A stretch of 64,000 nucleotides of DNA from Oopsacas minuta (GCA_024704765.1 JAKMXF010000357.1:82678-146677), one strand, 5' to 3'. Shown: positions 23,586 through 35,277, numbered from the stretch's first letter. A program made the numbers and translations. Notes: generated from the letters alone by a model not told the origin.

Positions 23586-23918
23586 TGGACATACCTCATT
23601 TACGGAACTTTCCGTTCCGTTCCGTAAATTCGGTATGTCCAGAATTATGATCATATTGCTAATAATGAATCCCTGCTAATAACATCCTATTCCTGTAGGA
23701 TTTCAAATTTTTAAAGAATGACAAATAGTATGATATTACTAAAATGACAAATAATATCAATCTAGATCCAATAGCATAAATGTAGATTTTTGGATCTAGA
23801 TTGTTATTATTTGTCACTAGTATTATTTATCATATACACATTAATCGAATGTAATAGGATGTTTCTTCAAAATTTGAAATCAAAATAGGATGATATTAGC
23901 AATATGATCATAATTCTG
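23586..23918. repeat. Two adjoining hairpins, probably a palindromic MITE
   Basis: Hairpin one: CTGGACATACC (23586-23596) pairs with GGTATGTCCAG (23633-23643), with 'tttacggaac' and 'gttccgtaaa' pairing inside. Hairpin two: AGAATTATGATCATATTGCT (23642-23661) pairs with its reverse ending at 23917, giving a 277-bp element. No coding capacity. Confidence 0.7.
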
Positions 23919-24004
23919 GGGTTCCATTGTACATATTACTCATTCTCATCTCGAGGCTCTGCGGGCCACACTAAGGTATTGCGGGCAGCAAGTTGGCCAC
24001 CCCT

Positions 24005-24900
24005 GTGTTAGAGCTTATTGTGAGGGAGAACCTTGTTTCCTTTCGCTAACCTCAATAAGCGATATTCGACAAATAGAACTATATTTGGTGAAACATCTAA
24101 ATCAACACATCCCAGTGAATCTGATATTTCTGAGACTAATGCTACCCATATATCTTCAAATATTTGAAGTTGTACGTTGTCTGAAGGTTTCAAATATTCT
24201 AAATCTATTTTCCTATCAGTCCGAATCATGTAATAATTCATTACAAGAATTTATACAGTCATTTCACCTGAAGAGAAGCTATTTTCAGATACTGATATTC
24301 ATCTTGACCCTTTCCTTAGTGCAATTTCTGATCTATCCAGCATTGAGTGTGTTCCCAAACAATTCAATCATTAGCTTTCATTGCCGGATGTGCTGCACAC
24401 CAATACCTGAAACGAAGTCTACCATGTACTTATGTCAAGATGTATTAATAATTGATAAGGATTTCCTAATTCATGAATCAACCAGATTTCAGGATAGACG
24501 GCTTGAGATTACTGATCGTGGAGGTCTAAAATATCCTTCTCAACTTGTCTCGGATTCTATAATCACTGTTTGGAATATTTTCACTGTTATCGAAGGAAAT
24601 GCAGAATTGATGAGGATATTTGTTGAAGGATCATCTAGGCAGATTCTATTGGATCTTGTGTGCTGTTGATGATGGATGTTGGAAAGAACAATGCCCCTCT
24701 TGCAAGTTAAATAGGTCATCTATTCTTCGCAAACTTGTATTCACTGAAGCGAATTGTTTAATAGGTAAGAAAGTGAAAAATTATAATTCTAAGGTAGTTT
24801 CGAAAGGATTAGAGAAACGAAAGTTGAAAAATTTAATTCTTAGTACTTTCATTGGCAGAACAGCTAACAGATCCTATATTTAGTAATTTTCTTTTTCATC
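24005..24900 (+). pseudogene. P-element/THAP9-like transposase, C-terminal remnant
   Basis: The frames 24085-24669 and 24620-24883, plus a third frame around 24350, give in order SLAFIAGCAAHQYLKRS, ITDRGGLKYPSQLV, SIITVWNIFTVIEGNAEL, LRKLVFTEANCLIGKKVKNY and GLEKRKLKN. The same order occurs in the minus-strand copy at 30.4-31.0 kb (SLAFIGGYSVYKFLK, TDRGG.KYPSEPV, VITLWKILFAIED). The 'RGGL.YPS' motif is typical of the C-terminal part of P-element and THAP9-type transposases. The catalytic domain is missing here. Stops and frame changes show it is dead. Confidence 0.65.
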
Positions 24901-25047
24901 TATTTGTACTTGTAATTTGACTCAATTGCAATTTTCTTATAGTTCTATTGTTATATTGACAATTAAAATACTAATTGTTGCATTTCTGACGAAATATATT
25001 TGGACAAATATAATGATGGAAAATCCATCCCTATTTCATCCACAATT

Positions 25048-25205
25048 GCATCCATGGTCCCAAATTCTCTTATTTTTGGTAGACTAGGTTTGACCATATT
25101 GGCAATAAAAGAAGATATAACCATTTTCACAGTAGATCGGGGACCCCATCCCTGGTACATATTTCAATTGTTACTGTGATGCCTTATATATAGTAGGCTA
25201 TGACC
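25048..25205. repeat. Dispersed repeat, direct copy at 63386-63555
   Basis: Shared blocks are GCATCCATGGTCCCAA, GGTAGACTAGGTTTGACCAT, 'accattttcac' and 'agatcgggga'. Here it directly follows the P-like remnant, so it could be that element's 3' end. Confidence 0.6.
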
Positions 25206-25269
25206 TAACCAACCTGACTGAGTGATCAGGTTAACTTGGCCAACCTGACCGAGTGGTGCCATATTGGGG

Positions 25270-25415
25270 AAATTCAATGACCAAAAGTGGTCAAGTTGAA
25301 ACCTGACCAGTGGCTACGGCCCTGATTAACTATTCCAAATGTCATCCGACCTGGTCTAATAGGGCCGTAGCCACTGGGGTCGGGTTTCAACCTGACCACT
25401 TTTGGTTACTGAATT
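25270..25415. repeat. Short inverted repeat, about 54-bp arms
   Basis: The left arm 25270-25323 ends in 'gtggctacggccct' and the right arm 25361-25415 begins 'agggccgtagccac'. The loop is 37 bp. It is a small foldback/MITE-type repeat. Confidence 0.7.
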
Positions 25416-25477
25416 TTTTAATAAGTGGTGTTATCATTGAGAAATAATTACAGCAGAAACCTACTGAATTAATAGTA

Positions 25478-26599
25478 CAGTGGAAGCCGCTTAATCAGGT
25501 ATTTGGTAACTGGTTCCACCGGCGTTGTGTATACATTTGCACAGGGTAATGAAATAAGCTACAGTATACGACTGTACTTGCAACCTATAAGATTCGAACC
25601 CGCTGAGACTGTCTTTCGGATAATTGAGGTCATTTATACAGTTAAGGGACAAAAGTATTCGACCACACAAATATATTGTCATAAATTGTATACTCTTTCC
25701 CGTTCCTATACACTGTATAGTCTATATTCGTAGCTGCAATCTAGTAATTTGTATAGAATAACATGTTTTTCAAGAATTTCAAAAAAATATTTTCGATTTA
25801 CACTTTTTGAAGGTGTTAATTATTAATAATTATTAGATAATTATTGATAATCAAAATATGTGGTAATTCAAAGCCTATTAAGAATCTATAATTTCTGACT
25901 TGATATTTGAATTCTACTTAGGCGAGTTACCCCAGATTAAAATTTCAATGGGATTGAACAATTTTTGCCAGAGTTATAGATGAATTTCAATTTGTGCCAT
26001 TTGTGCCACCTTTTGCCCAAGGGGCACAAGTGGCCGTTACCAAGAGGTTATTTTGTAATTCAAGGGTTAGCATAGTAATATAATTCGAAAATATTACTAT
26101 GACTTATTCCTCCTAACCCTAGTTGATTTCCTTGTAGTGGCGCTTTTTCCAGCCACCAGTGTCACTTTTTGCAACAAGTGGCACAAATTGAAATTCTTCT
26201 ATAACTTTGGTAAAAATTGTTCAATCCCATTGGAAATTTTAATCTGGGGTAACTCGCCTAAGTAGAATTCAAATATCAAGTCAGAAATTATAGATTCTTA
26301 ATAGGCTTTGAATTACCACATATTTTGATTATCAATAATTATCTAATAATTATTAATAATTAACACCTTCAAAAAGTGTAAATCGAAAATATTTTTTTGA
26401 AATTCTTGAAAAACATGTTATTCTATACAAATTACTAGATTGCAGCTACGAATATAGACTATACAGTATATAGGAGCGGGAAAGAGTATACAATTTATGA
26501 CAATATATTTGTGTGGTCGAATACTTTTGTCCCTTAACTGTACATAGTGGAATAGGAACTGGGATCAGAGGGCATGCTCGGATAATGGAGGTTTCACTG
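25478..26599. mobile_element. Foldback element with pogo-like ends and 365-bp arms
   Basis: The outer ends are TA-flanked CAGTGGAAGCCGCTTAATC at 25478 and, reversed, CAGTGAAACCTCCATTATCC ending at 26599. These are Tigger/pogo-type termini that differ from each other. Inside, 25638-26003 and 26177-26541 are near-identical inverted arms around a 173-bp loop; they share 'gttaagggacaaaagtattc', 'tagctgcaatctagtaattt' and 'aatttcaatttgtgccac'. There is no transposase gene. A single-stranded copy would fold into a very long hairpin. Confidence 0.8.
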
Positions 26600-27640
26600 T
26601 AAGTAATATCATAACTAATAAGGTTACTTATAATACCAACCATAACAGGTCACGTAAATTCTGTTCGTAGGTCAATACAAGGTATATTCCTGAGATTAGG
26701 GTAGTATAGCATGATATAGAGGTCAAGAGGTGAGCAGAAGGACCCAAAACTGTTTGCAAAATGAGCTAATATTTAAGTGATAAATAGTAGATTCCCCCAG
26801 GGTGTAAATAGTATTCAAAGAAATTGGCGCCAAATGGATGAATACAATATATGTGTCAGAGCTGGCTCTCCTATAAGGGTTCTTGGCAATGATAGTGGCC
26901 TCCGTGATGTAACAAAATGAAAATATTGGGGAGCAATTGGATCTTACAAATTATCATTTTTTATTTGATGTTCAAGTTTATTACAAAAAGTATGAGAGTG
27001 TAGCGAGAGAGCCGAAATGTAGAGGTTTAAGAGGTCGAGAAATGTAGGAAATAAAATGGAAGCATTACCAAGCCCCCCTCCCCTCCCCACAGTTACGCCA
27101 CTGAGTGGGATACGGTTGTACCCCAGCACTTTTGGCAGGCCAATGAAGTAAATAGTCGAGACCACTCGCGCTGGGTGCCAATCTACAACCTACAATGTAA
27201 CCAGGGTGGTCGGGGTAGTGCGAGTACATTGATAAATAGGATAAATATATATAGCCAACAAAGAAATTTTATGCGGTTTGGTACAGAACCAATATGTTTA
27301 CTGTAGTGCCTGATAATTACAACACAGAGTAGCAATCGAAAATGTCGCACCATATGCGCACCACCATGACTCAACAACATGTCGCTACTCCACTGAATGC
27401 AAAAATAAAAGCGATTTATGTAACATGTCGACAAGATTTCTCAGCACCAGGAGAATGAATGTATTCATGTAGGAAAGTCGGAATCAACAATGCAATAGGC
27501 TGTGGATGGGGCACCCTACCTATAGCAAAATAAAGTAAAATAATACAGAATAATATATCAATATATAACTACAACTTAGCAGAATAATAAAAGCAAGAAT
27601 AGGAAATCAGACGATTAATAAATGACTAAATAAATCAAAT
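26600..27640. other. Intergenic, no gene recognised
   Basis: No frame resembles a known protein. Short frames on the minus strand around 27183-27434 lack any conserved motif. The region would hold the 3' end of the cystinosin transcript. Confidence 0.3.
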
Positions 27641-27651
27641 ACATATATTTA

Positions 27652-28740
27652 TCATGTTGCATTAATTTTGTTAACATTCAAATTGGCTTGAAGTAGAGGT
27701 TCCTTCTCGATATTTTTATTTGTAAATGAACATGTCTTCCCAGGAATTCTATACAAAACATAATGCTGAACTACAAAAAGTATATCGAACAAAACTGAGA
27801 ATAGACCCAGACCAAATTTGGTCGGGTCTCCAAAAATAGACCCCCAGTCATTATTGTTATAAGAAACAATAAACATTTGAAGAATGCTCAAAGAGCCTCC
27901 AGTGAAGTCCAACAACACATTTCCAATGCTCCAACCTATTGTAGATTTTCGTTTAAAATTCATATAAGCTTGGGGCACGTACTTAATAAGCGTGATGAAG
28001 AGCTTGATGTAGGAAAGTACATAAAGAAATACCAACCAAGTGGTCTTGCCAGCAATAGCAATTATACCAGCTATTGTTACAATCAGAAAAAATGCGGATA
28101 GGAATGTAACAGCAATATATGAAATCCTCTGTCCATTTCTCTCAAAACAAAAACACTGAAGAATCGTGAACAGAGTTATCAAGACTGCGTGTACTGCAAA
28201 TATAACGTCATTTAACTTTACTGGGTTAACACCACCTCGGTGCTGAGAGAAATAAATATCTTGAATTTCAGAAGACCAATATAAACAAGAATTGAATAAA
28301 GCGTAAAATGTAAATCCAAGGATATTGTAGGCTAAGAAGTCAAAATTAAGTCCAACAACGCTCCTGCGATAGAAATTGAGGATAACCTGAGGGTAGAATG
28401 AAATTGACCATGCTAAGAAATAACACCATCCAATTACCATAGAGAGTATTTCTAAAGCTGGAATGTGAACAACAGAAAAATGTATAAATTGTGTAGCCAA
28501 TGTGGATGAATTAATAGAATAAGTAGTAGATCCCACGTTTTCAGCAATATATCCTACTGTACTAGAGTTTAAGGATGGGAAGAGGGTTAAGTGAGATTGA
28601 TAGAGGAAGGTAACATTATTGAATGGAGGAACTTCGGTGATATCAACCTCGGTTGGAATTGAAACGTTGTAATACAAAGTAAAATTACCATGATCCCCTA
28701 TTGAAAGTAGTGGAACTTGAGAAGTATATAAATGCGACAT
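27652..28740 (-). CDS. ctns: Cystinosin, lysosomal cystine/H+ symporter, main exon
   Basis: Cystinosin exports cystine from lysosomes with protons. The frame has 362 residues (human 367). Residues 1-95 form a luminal region with N-glycosylation sequons at N19, N25, N42, N58 and N77. Seven hydrophobic segments follow. The first PQ-loop repeat is GWCYFLAWSISFYPQVILN and the second is FITLIKYVPQAYMNFKRKST, with the conserved LNDVIFAVHAV and LLDFTGGSLSILQMF stretches. The cytosolic tail has EKEPLL, a [DE]xxxLL lysosomal sorting signal, rather than the tyrosine motif of the human protein. There is no signal peptide. The ATG is preceded directly by TTTTATTGTAG, a good 3' splice acceptor, so an upstream exon probably encodes the signal peptide and this Met may be internal. 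I did not find that exon. The stop is TGA at 27652-27654. Confidence 0.95.
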   Translation of the reverse strand: MSHLYTSQVPLLSIGDHGNFTLYYNVSIPTEVDITEVPPFNNVTFLYQSHLTLFPSLNSSTVGYIAENVGSTTYSINSSTLATQFIHFSVVHIPALEILSMVIGWCYFLAWSISFYPQVILNFYRRSVVGLNFDFLAYNILGFTFYALFNSCLYWSSEIQDIYFSQHRGGVNPVKLNDVIFAVHAVLITLFTILQCFCFERNGQRISYIAVTFLSAFFLIVTIAGIIAIAGKTTWLVFLYVLSYIKLFITLIKYVPQAYMNFKRKSTIGWSIGNVLLDFTGGSLSILQMFIVSYNNNDWGSIFGDPTKFGLGLFSVLFDILFVVQHYVLYRIPGKTCSFTNKNIEKEPLLQANLNVNKINAT

Positions 28741-28775
28741 CTACAATAAAATAATTGAGAAAATAAAATTTTACA
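28741..28775 (-). promoter_or_regulatory. Putative 3' splice acceptor of the cystinosin main exon
   Basis: On the minus strand a pyrimidine-rich run (TTTTATTTTCTCAATTATTT) ends in TATTGTAG at 28741, immediately before ATGTCG. This suggests that the frame starting at 28740 is the second coding exon. Confidence 0.6.
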
Positions 28776-28799
28776 GCTAAGCATTAAAGATAAGGCCTG

Positions 28800-30400
28800 A
28801 TCACTACTTTGACCAGGGATAAAAGGAAGTGGATATATTATGATGGGAAAATTCTATAATCGCCAATAGTATGAAATAGCTTTTCACCCAAATAAATGTA
28901 TTATTATTATTATGTAAGAATTCACAAAAGCCATAATTGTGAAAAATTTTAAGCGAAAAGACGTCATCTGTTAGCGTAAGTGGAAAGTACGTTTAAAAAA
29001 TGTGTAAATGAATAATTAACGTATCACAGGTCAAAATAGCTTTGTTGAGTGTAGTCCACTGTTAGTTTTGTGGTTAGTTGTGACACAACATGGTCATAAT
29101 TTGTTTACCAAATGTTTGGTGAAGAATACCTCTGTTTAAATGGAGAGATTTTGAGCTTTTTCATAGTGGGTATTGAAACAAAAAAATGAGTTTGATACTA
29201 ATGGTATTACCAGCTTACATAATGCATATTCTGAAGAACTTTTAATGTTGAATGTTTAGTTAATGAACCAATTCCCCTCTTCTATGTAAGAATTTCCCTG
29301 CCCAATTCTTACATAAAAGATGTAGCAGCTACTACTTTGCAGTACTTCCATCATCTACTACCTGAGTCCACCATTCCAGGTAATGATCAGTACTTTGTGC
29401 AAGATCGATTTGTTATACATATGTATACTTCTAATCAAATAGAACTCTTAAAATTATTTAAGGGAAATGATGTAGTTTATAAAATTAGATGCTATTGATC
29501 CCTGATCAGTAAACATCCTTCATGCTCTAACGAAATATTGTATTATGCTCCAACTAATCAGCATCCTGACTATTCCACCAGTCTAATAACTTGAGCATAA
29601 ACGATCAGTAGTGAATTAGCTTGTAGTCCTTATGCAAACAAATATTTAAAGAGTAAAGAAAATGCAAGTAGAAAATGAAGAAAATTGAAGTAGGAATCGT
29701 CTAAAAGGAAAAAAAACAAATTTAGCTATATCAAACCTTCCTATTTGTATACTTCAAAATAATTTGAAAGTTATAAATCGAATAATATACCATTAGATAG
29801 TCAACAAATCCGTTAGCAAATAGAGAAATACAAGTATCATTTAAGACTGTGTATGAGCAGGTTAAATACCCAAAGGAAGTTCAAAACATTAGTTTACCAG
29901 GCAAGGAAGTAGAAATAATACCGATTTAGACCTTATAGAAGTTGGTTGAACTAGATTATACATTTCCTAGGTTCCAACCCGTTACTTCTAAGGAACAAAA
30001 GGTTATTTGTGAAAGGTTAAACTTAAAATTGTATAATTCACTAGTTTTTCCAGAAATGAAATCTCAGAAATTAAAAAAATGACTCATAGCCTACTAAATA
30101 TATGGTCTAACAGTAAAAGTACCAGGGATGCGTTATTAACTGATATTGGAGAATTTTGTTATTGTCTTAAATATCTAATGAAAATGTTATCTCAAGTATT
30201 ATTAATAATCCCTCGCAGGAATTAAACTAAGATATTGAAATTATATTTGAAGTTAACTGAAACTAATGTATATTGGACAATAACCCAATCAACATACATA
30301 ATAAATGTAAATACATACAATTACAATAATAATACATACACTTCACAAAATCATGAGGACTTTTTCAGTTTACGTTTTCTATACCCCTAGAAGTGACAAG
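28800..30400. other. Unclassified, probably 5' side of cystinosin
   Basis: No recognised coding exon was found. A plus-strand stretch at 29955-30075 reads openly for about 40 codons (FPRFQPVTSKEQKVICERL...) but resembles nothing I can name. A signal-peptide exon for cystinosin is expected on the minus strand but was not located. Confidence 0.3.
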
Positions 30401-30479
30401 TGAATTACAGTTCTTAATCTTGTTGGCCAGAAAGCAATTAGCAGTAGTAAAAATAAGTTTGGGAAAGATATCTCATCTG

Positions 30480-31760
30480 GTAACATAAGAGATAGAACAA
30501 TTTGATTTCCAGATATCAATACTTGCATCATCTTCCATGTATATCAATGTGAGCTCAACTAATATTTTTCTAGCTGGATCGTGTACAAGTAGATTCGCCA
30601 ACTGATCATTATCTTCAATAGCAAACAGAATCTTCCAAAGAGTTATGACAGAGCTAAGAACAGGCTCAGATGGATATTTGAGCCCCCTCGATCTGTTAAT
30701 TGCAAGAGCTTGAATTGAGAAATTGAATCACTGTCAGGATTAAATTCTTTATCATAAGTTAGCGTATCAGTGCACAATCTACACTCTTGAAACCCTTTCA
30801 AGAATTTATAGACCGAATATCCTCCGATAAAAGCTAACGACTGGAGTATCTGCTGAGTGCATTCATTGATAATACATCGCTAATTCCATCAAGATATGGC
30901 TCAAGATCTATTTGGTCATCACTAGAAATAGTAGAGGGTGAATTCAAAGATTTGACAAAAGTATGTATGGATTGAGAAGAGTCCTGTTGGTCAGAAACAT
31001 TTTTAAAATGTTAGAGAGCTTAAGATTACGCTAGGATTCAAGAATTTGAATGTAGGAAATATGATAATTCGAACCACCTATCATACGATAGATTCCAAGT
31101 GATGTTCCAATGGGTCTGTTTGCAGAAATGCAGACAAAACATAAGAGAATGCACATGACTCAGTTAGTTAGTTTGTTATCTGTCCTAAAGCAACACAAGG
31201 GTATCTCAAACTAGTATACGTTTGCTTACTCAATCTACCCGATTTGCCAAATCTAGTAGGATCAAATGAGTGAGGCACCCTAGTCCCCAATTTGCCACTC
31301 AGAGAAAATAGTTTGATAAGATTTACATTCAAAGGATAATTGTCAGTAAAATTACCTGTACACGTAAACCACAATTCTCAATATCAATGATACACTCATT
31401 GATGATGGGTAATAGCTTTTCAGCGGAAATAGATCCACATGGTAATAAACGTGAAACACAAGACCATTTCTTATGTAAGCTAGACACCATTACCGCAAAC
31501 ACAGTTCTGTTTAGGTCCTCTGGGTCCAAATTAGGAGCAAAGATTTTCCCTCCTTTATAAGTAATATCAGATTTAACATGTATTTCATCCATTTGAACTA
31601 AAATATTTCTCTCCAATGAACTGAGGAAGAAGTAGCTTGGGAGAGATAGGTAGAGAAATCGTTTTCAATGCCAAACGAAGAATACAATGTATTTAATGTC
31701 TGAACATGCAATAGAGAAAGATACTCTAAACCCTGGAGATATGCATAACATGTTGACATT
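30480..31760 (-). pseudogene. P-element/THAP9-like transposase, degraded
   Basis: Reading the minus strand: TLYSSFGIENDFSTYL, then ERNILVQMDEIHVKSDITYK with the first catalytic Asp (QMDEIHVK), then VFAVMVSSLHKKW, SISAEKLLPIINECI and NYPLNVNLIKLFSLSG. Together these give the order of a P-element-type catalytic domain. The C-terminal part (SLAFIGGYSVYKFLKGF, TDRGG.KYPSEPV) continues to about 30480. Frameshifts include one lost base in the RGGL motif, and stops are frequent. It belongs to the same family as 24005-24900. It lies upstream of cystinosin on the same strand. Confidence 0.75.
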
Positions 31761-31784
31761 TAAGGACTTTTTTTTAAACTTTAT

Positions 31785-32405
31785 ATTTGCTCGCTCCAAT
31801 CTCTAAACAGTCCAACAGAAAGGCAGATTTATCGATTGGCGCTTTGTGCAAGATTCCACTAAAAGAACCCTTGTTGATGATCGCCTTACACACTTGTGAA
31901 GTAACTCGATCGTAAGAATTGTTAGATATTAATTCTAAAGCCAGAGCAACTAGTTATTTAGGCTAGACATTTTCTCTTTCAGCTAAGAAATGAATATGGT
32001 CTAAAAGAATGATCAGTCTAGATCTGGAAGTTTGAAGATTGCAATCAAGTAAATGCTTTCTGGAATCATGGACAATTTCTTCAGAGAAATTTCGACTTTC
32101 AGAAATAGAAACTTTACGAAAAGGTTCTAATCCAGGATCGAGTGAAATTCTCTTCTTTCTCGGAATGAAAGTTGATAGAGGTGTAGTATATGAATGGAAG
32201 GTCAAATTCTCCCAGGTCTCAAGATCACTCTTCTTCCGTAATACTCTCTGGATGATATAAGCGACTTGAACTTATATAGAATAGTATCATGTTCTTCCTG
32301 TGAAATATTCTTATCATCAATAAGATACTGCGTAGTGGCTTTAGGGCTTTTGCCCATTGAAATATAGCTAACATATGCTTCTTTGTTGGTCACAACAGAG
32401 GCCAT
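31785..32405 (-). pseudogene. N-terminal region resembling the RAG1-like family, joined to the P-like remnant
   Basis: The frames 32405-32202 (MASVVTNKEAYVSYISMG...) and 32205-31785 are separated by one frame change. The end of the second, KGSFSGILHKAPIDKSAFLL and CLEIGASKYK, lines up with the RAG1-like copy at 39.2 kb (QGKFSGQLGRASKS...KALFLL and LLDIGKSKYT). The position just before the P-like catalytic domain is odd. Either the two gene types share an N-terminal domain, or two remnants were joined by insertion. Confidence 0.45.
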
Positions 32406-32569
32406 TACTTCACTAAGAGCTATTATTAGACAGAAAAAGATTAAAATTATTTTCGTGCATCATCTACATTTGCATGAGGGCAAGAATATATAGAATTTAC
32501 TTGAATTTCAAAATAATCCTAAAAATACATTTTTCCGATTATTTGTCCGGTCCAAGCATTGATGTACTC

Positions 32570-32960
32570 AAAAATATATTTGGTACAATTGCAGAATCTT
32601 ACACCCCCCAACTTTTTTAATGTGGTCAAAAATCCCTATATGCACCGTTCAAGAACTCGTTGAGAGAAGTTGATAGAGCTAAAGAAACCCAAAATTGGAT
32701 TAAAATTGACAAAGTTACGAAAAATTTACTCTCTAAGCCAAATCCTATGGGGAAAATTGTATTACTCACTATAGTCATAGGAATGCTCATACTGTTGATA
32801 TTGCGGTTATACACGCTTGTTACTCTACTCTTTCATGCTCATCTGTTTGCTATTCAGTGTATTTCACTGCAGGTAATTCTTGTTACTTTAAAGGAAAGTT
32901 GGTTATTACATAATTCTGTCTGCAACACTAAATATACAATGCAACATTTCATTTCATATT
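32570..32960 (+). repeat. 390-bp inverted repeat, left arm
   Basis: Near-identical, in reverse, to 36412-36797; differences include one C in the run after 'tcttaca' and 'tatatgc' versus 'tatgtgc'. It contains a hydrophobic open frame (MREVDRAKETQNWIKIDK then two membrane-like stretches) that is identical in both arms. A diverged relative lies at 9180-9240. See the Merlin entry for what lies between the arms. Confidence 0.85.
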
Positions 32961-32974
32961 ATGCATGCAACTAA

Positions 32975-34330
32975 ATTGCATCCTGTATGTGAAGTCGTTC
33001 AAACGTACCATACTTGCCAACTGTTCCGTTGGTTGGCGGGACACCACGATTACTCGCCCCGAATATGTGTTGACTGCCAATGAGGCTAATGTCCAGCCAA
33101 AACTTGACAAAACCCTTAATTGTCCCTCTATTTTGTAGTCCAGTCTAATACAAATATACTGCATTCGACGATGTCCCGCTCAATTAGCCCCTTCTGTCCC
33201 GCATTTTATCTTCACTCATGTTGGCAAGTATGGGGGTTGACACTTGTCCTGTAATACTCCGATAATGTTTAGCCAGTGCAGAGCAAAAGTATCAAGTTTT
33301 GGATAGCTAATATAATACGGGTGGTATTTCTTGCCTGAACCAAATGTACGGGGTCAAATGTCTATTATAGATAAACTTGAGCAAGTGTAATCAGTTTGTA
33401 ACTGCAACACATTCTCATTATAACGAAGTGTTCTGGACTGGTACGGAACCCGGTTACATTTCGTGATCTGCAGCATTAAGATATATGCGGAGTAAGATCA
33501 ATACTTTCAAGCTGGAGGAGGTTTGTAAATCACTTTGTTATAGCGTGAGTTTAGTCATATAATTGATGTTAGCTTATAACGGAAGTTTACAGTACTGGGC
33601 CTTATGAGGTCGTGTAACAGGTTCGGCGGTCGCTCCGAACCAATAATTAGCAATGTATATTAATGGTGAGATGTGATGAATGCTGCAACAGTAAGTTTGT
33701 GATTCCTGCGTCCCTACAATGCCAGTATTATTAGACAGTCAACTCCGCTTAATTAGGACAAATTTAGGTAATCGAGTGAAATTAGTAACTCACTCAAGAC
33801 GATTTTCTCTTGATTTAGGAAGTTGTAATAAGCTACGTACTAGGTACATCGCCTAATTTGGGATTAATGTGGCCAAATCAAATTCTATTTACTAGTTATT
33901 GTTATCGGAAGACAATATAACGATCCGAATGAGAAAGTTATTTGATTATGGGATTATTTACATAAATTTTCTTTACAACCAACAATCACCTAAAATATGG
34001 TAAATATGCTTGAGATTAAACATGAGAAGTGTGGTAAAAATATGTGGTTTCAGATGTAATTTCTATTGTATAGATTTGTTGATGTGTTCATAGTTATACC
34101 AGTATCTATTACATACAAAATTTAGTATAATTGGAATGCTGTTTGCTGGTTACTGAATTGAACAACAAATGGTTTAGGAAAGTGGCATGCAAACCACATG
34201 TAATTATTACCTATACTTAAAGAATACATTCTAAACGATCATACAATGTATTTCAATCAATCTTAAGTCAAGTATAAAAGGAATATCAGGGAAATATAAC
34301 TAATAAATCCTAATTATTCGAGTTGTGATA
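32975..34330. other. Spacer inside the large inverted repeat, no gene recognised
   Basis: A Tigger-like phrase occurs at 33739 (CAGTCAACTCCGCTTAATTA) without a partner. Nothing else was recognised before the Merlin transposase. Confidence 0.35.
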
Positions 34331-34350
34331 TTTCTATTATAAAACCCTTA

Positions 34351-35277
34351 ATGGCAGTTGCTCCATCGTTTCAAACTCTGCTGGTTCCTATAATATTTCC
34401 AGTTATTGAAGAAATGACCTTAAAACAACTTTTTCGTAATATCACTATTGATGAAGATACTTGTATAGCATGGCTCAAAAGTAACGGACTTTTAGCTACC
34501 GGGATGATGTGCAAATGCGGTAGAATTATGAGACCCGGAACATTTTCAGATATTGCAGATGGATAGGGGTGGAGGTGCCCGGAAAAGTCATGCAAGAAAT
34601 TCGCTTCGATGAGGATTGGCTCATTCTTTGAAGGTGCTCATATACCGTTAACTGAGTTGGTAGAATTTCTCTATTTCTGGGCCGATAATCTTCAAACTAC
34701 TGCCTTTTTACACAAGAATCTGGGGTGGGGAGAGCATACTATAACAGACTGGAAGAACTTCCTCAGAGACCTATGTGTTGAAGAATTTTTAGCCAATCCT
34801 CAACCAATTGGGGAAATAGATGAATCAAAGTTTAGATATCGAAAGTATTCAAGAGGTCGTATGCTATCAGGTCAATGGGTATTTGGAGGAATAGATAGAG
34901 AGACAAAAGATATCTTTATGATACCTGTTCAAGACAGGTCGGCTGCAACATTAGTCCCTCTCATCCAGAGATATATTCTTCCGGGCACTACCATACTTTC
35001 TGACGAATGGGCATCGTATAATTCTATCCCCGCTGCAAGTTTTCAGCATCTCACCGTCAACCATAGTCTCAATTTTGTTGACCCTACTACAGGTGTATAT
35101 ACGCAAACAGTTGAGAGTACATGGGGTGGTGCGAAGAAACGGCTGAGGAATTGCATGACTACTAACCCCATACTTTTAGATACCCACTTATCTGAAGTTT
35201 GTTGGCAGAAGAAATATGGAGAAGCTAGTTTCTCCAACCTTATCATGGAAATAAGGAAACAATATCCAGTTGTCTAA
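34351..35277 (+). pseudogene. Merlin (IS1016/ISXO2-type) transposase with one in-frame stop
   Basis: A single frame runs from ATG at 34351 to the stop at 35277, interrupted only by TAG at 34564-34566. Before the stop a zinc-ribbon half (MMCKCGRIM) is visible; right after it the second half follows (GWRCPEKSCKKFASM). Numbering from the Met at 34609, the DDE triad is D71 (GEIDESKF), D132 (LSDEWASYN) and E169 (QTVESTWGG). NHSLNFVDPTTGVYTQTVE is the family signature. The length of about 308 codons is normal for Merlin. With one nonsense codon as the only visible lesion, it is a young copy. Clear short terminal repeats next to the gene were not found; the 390-bp inverted repeats at 32.6 and 36.4 kb could be its ends or unrelated. 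Confidence 0.9.
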
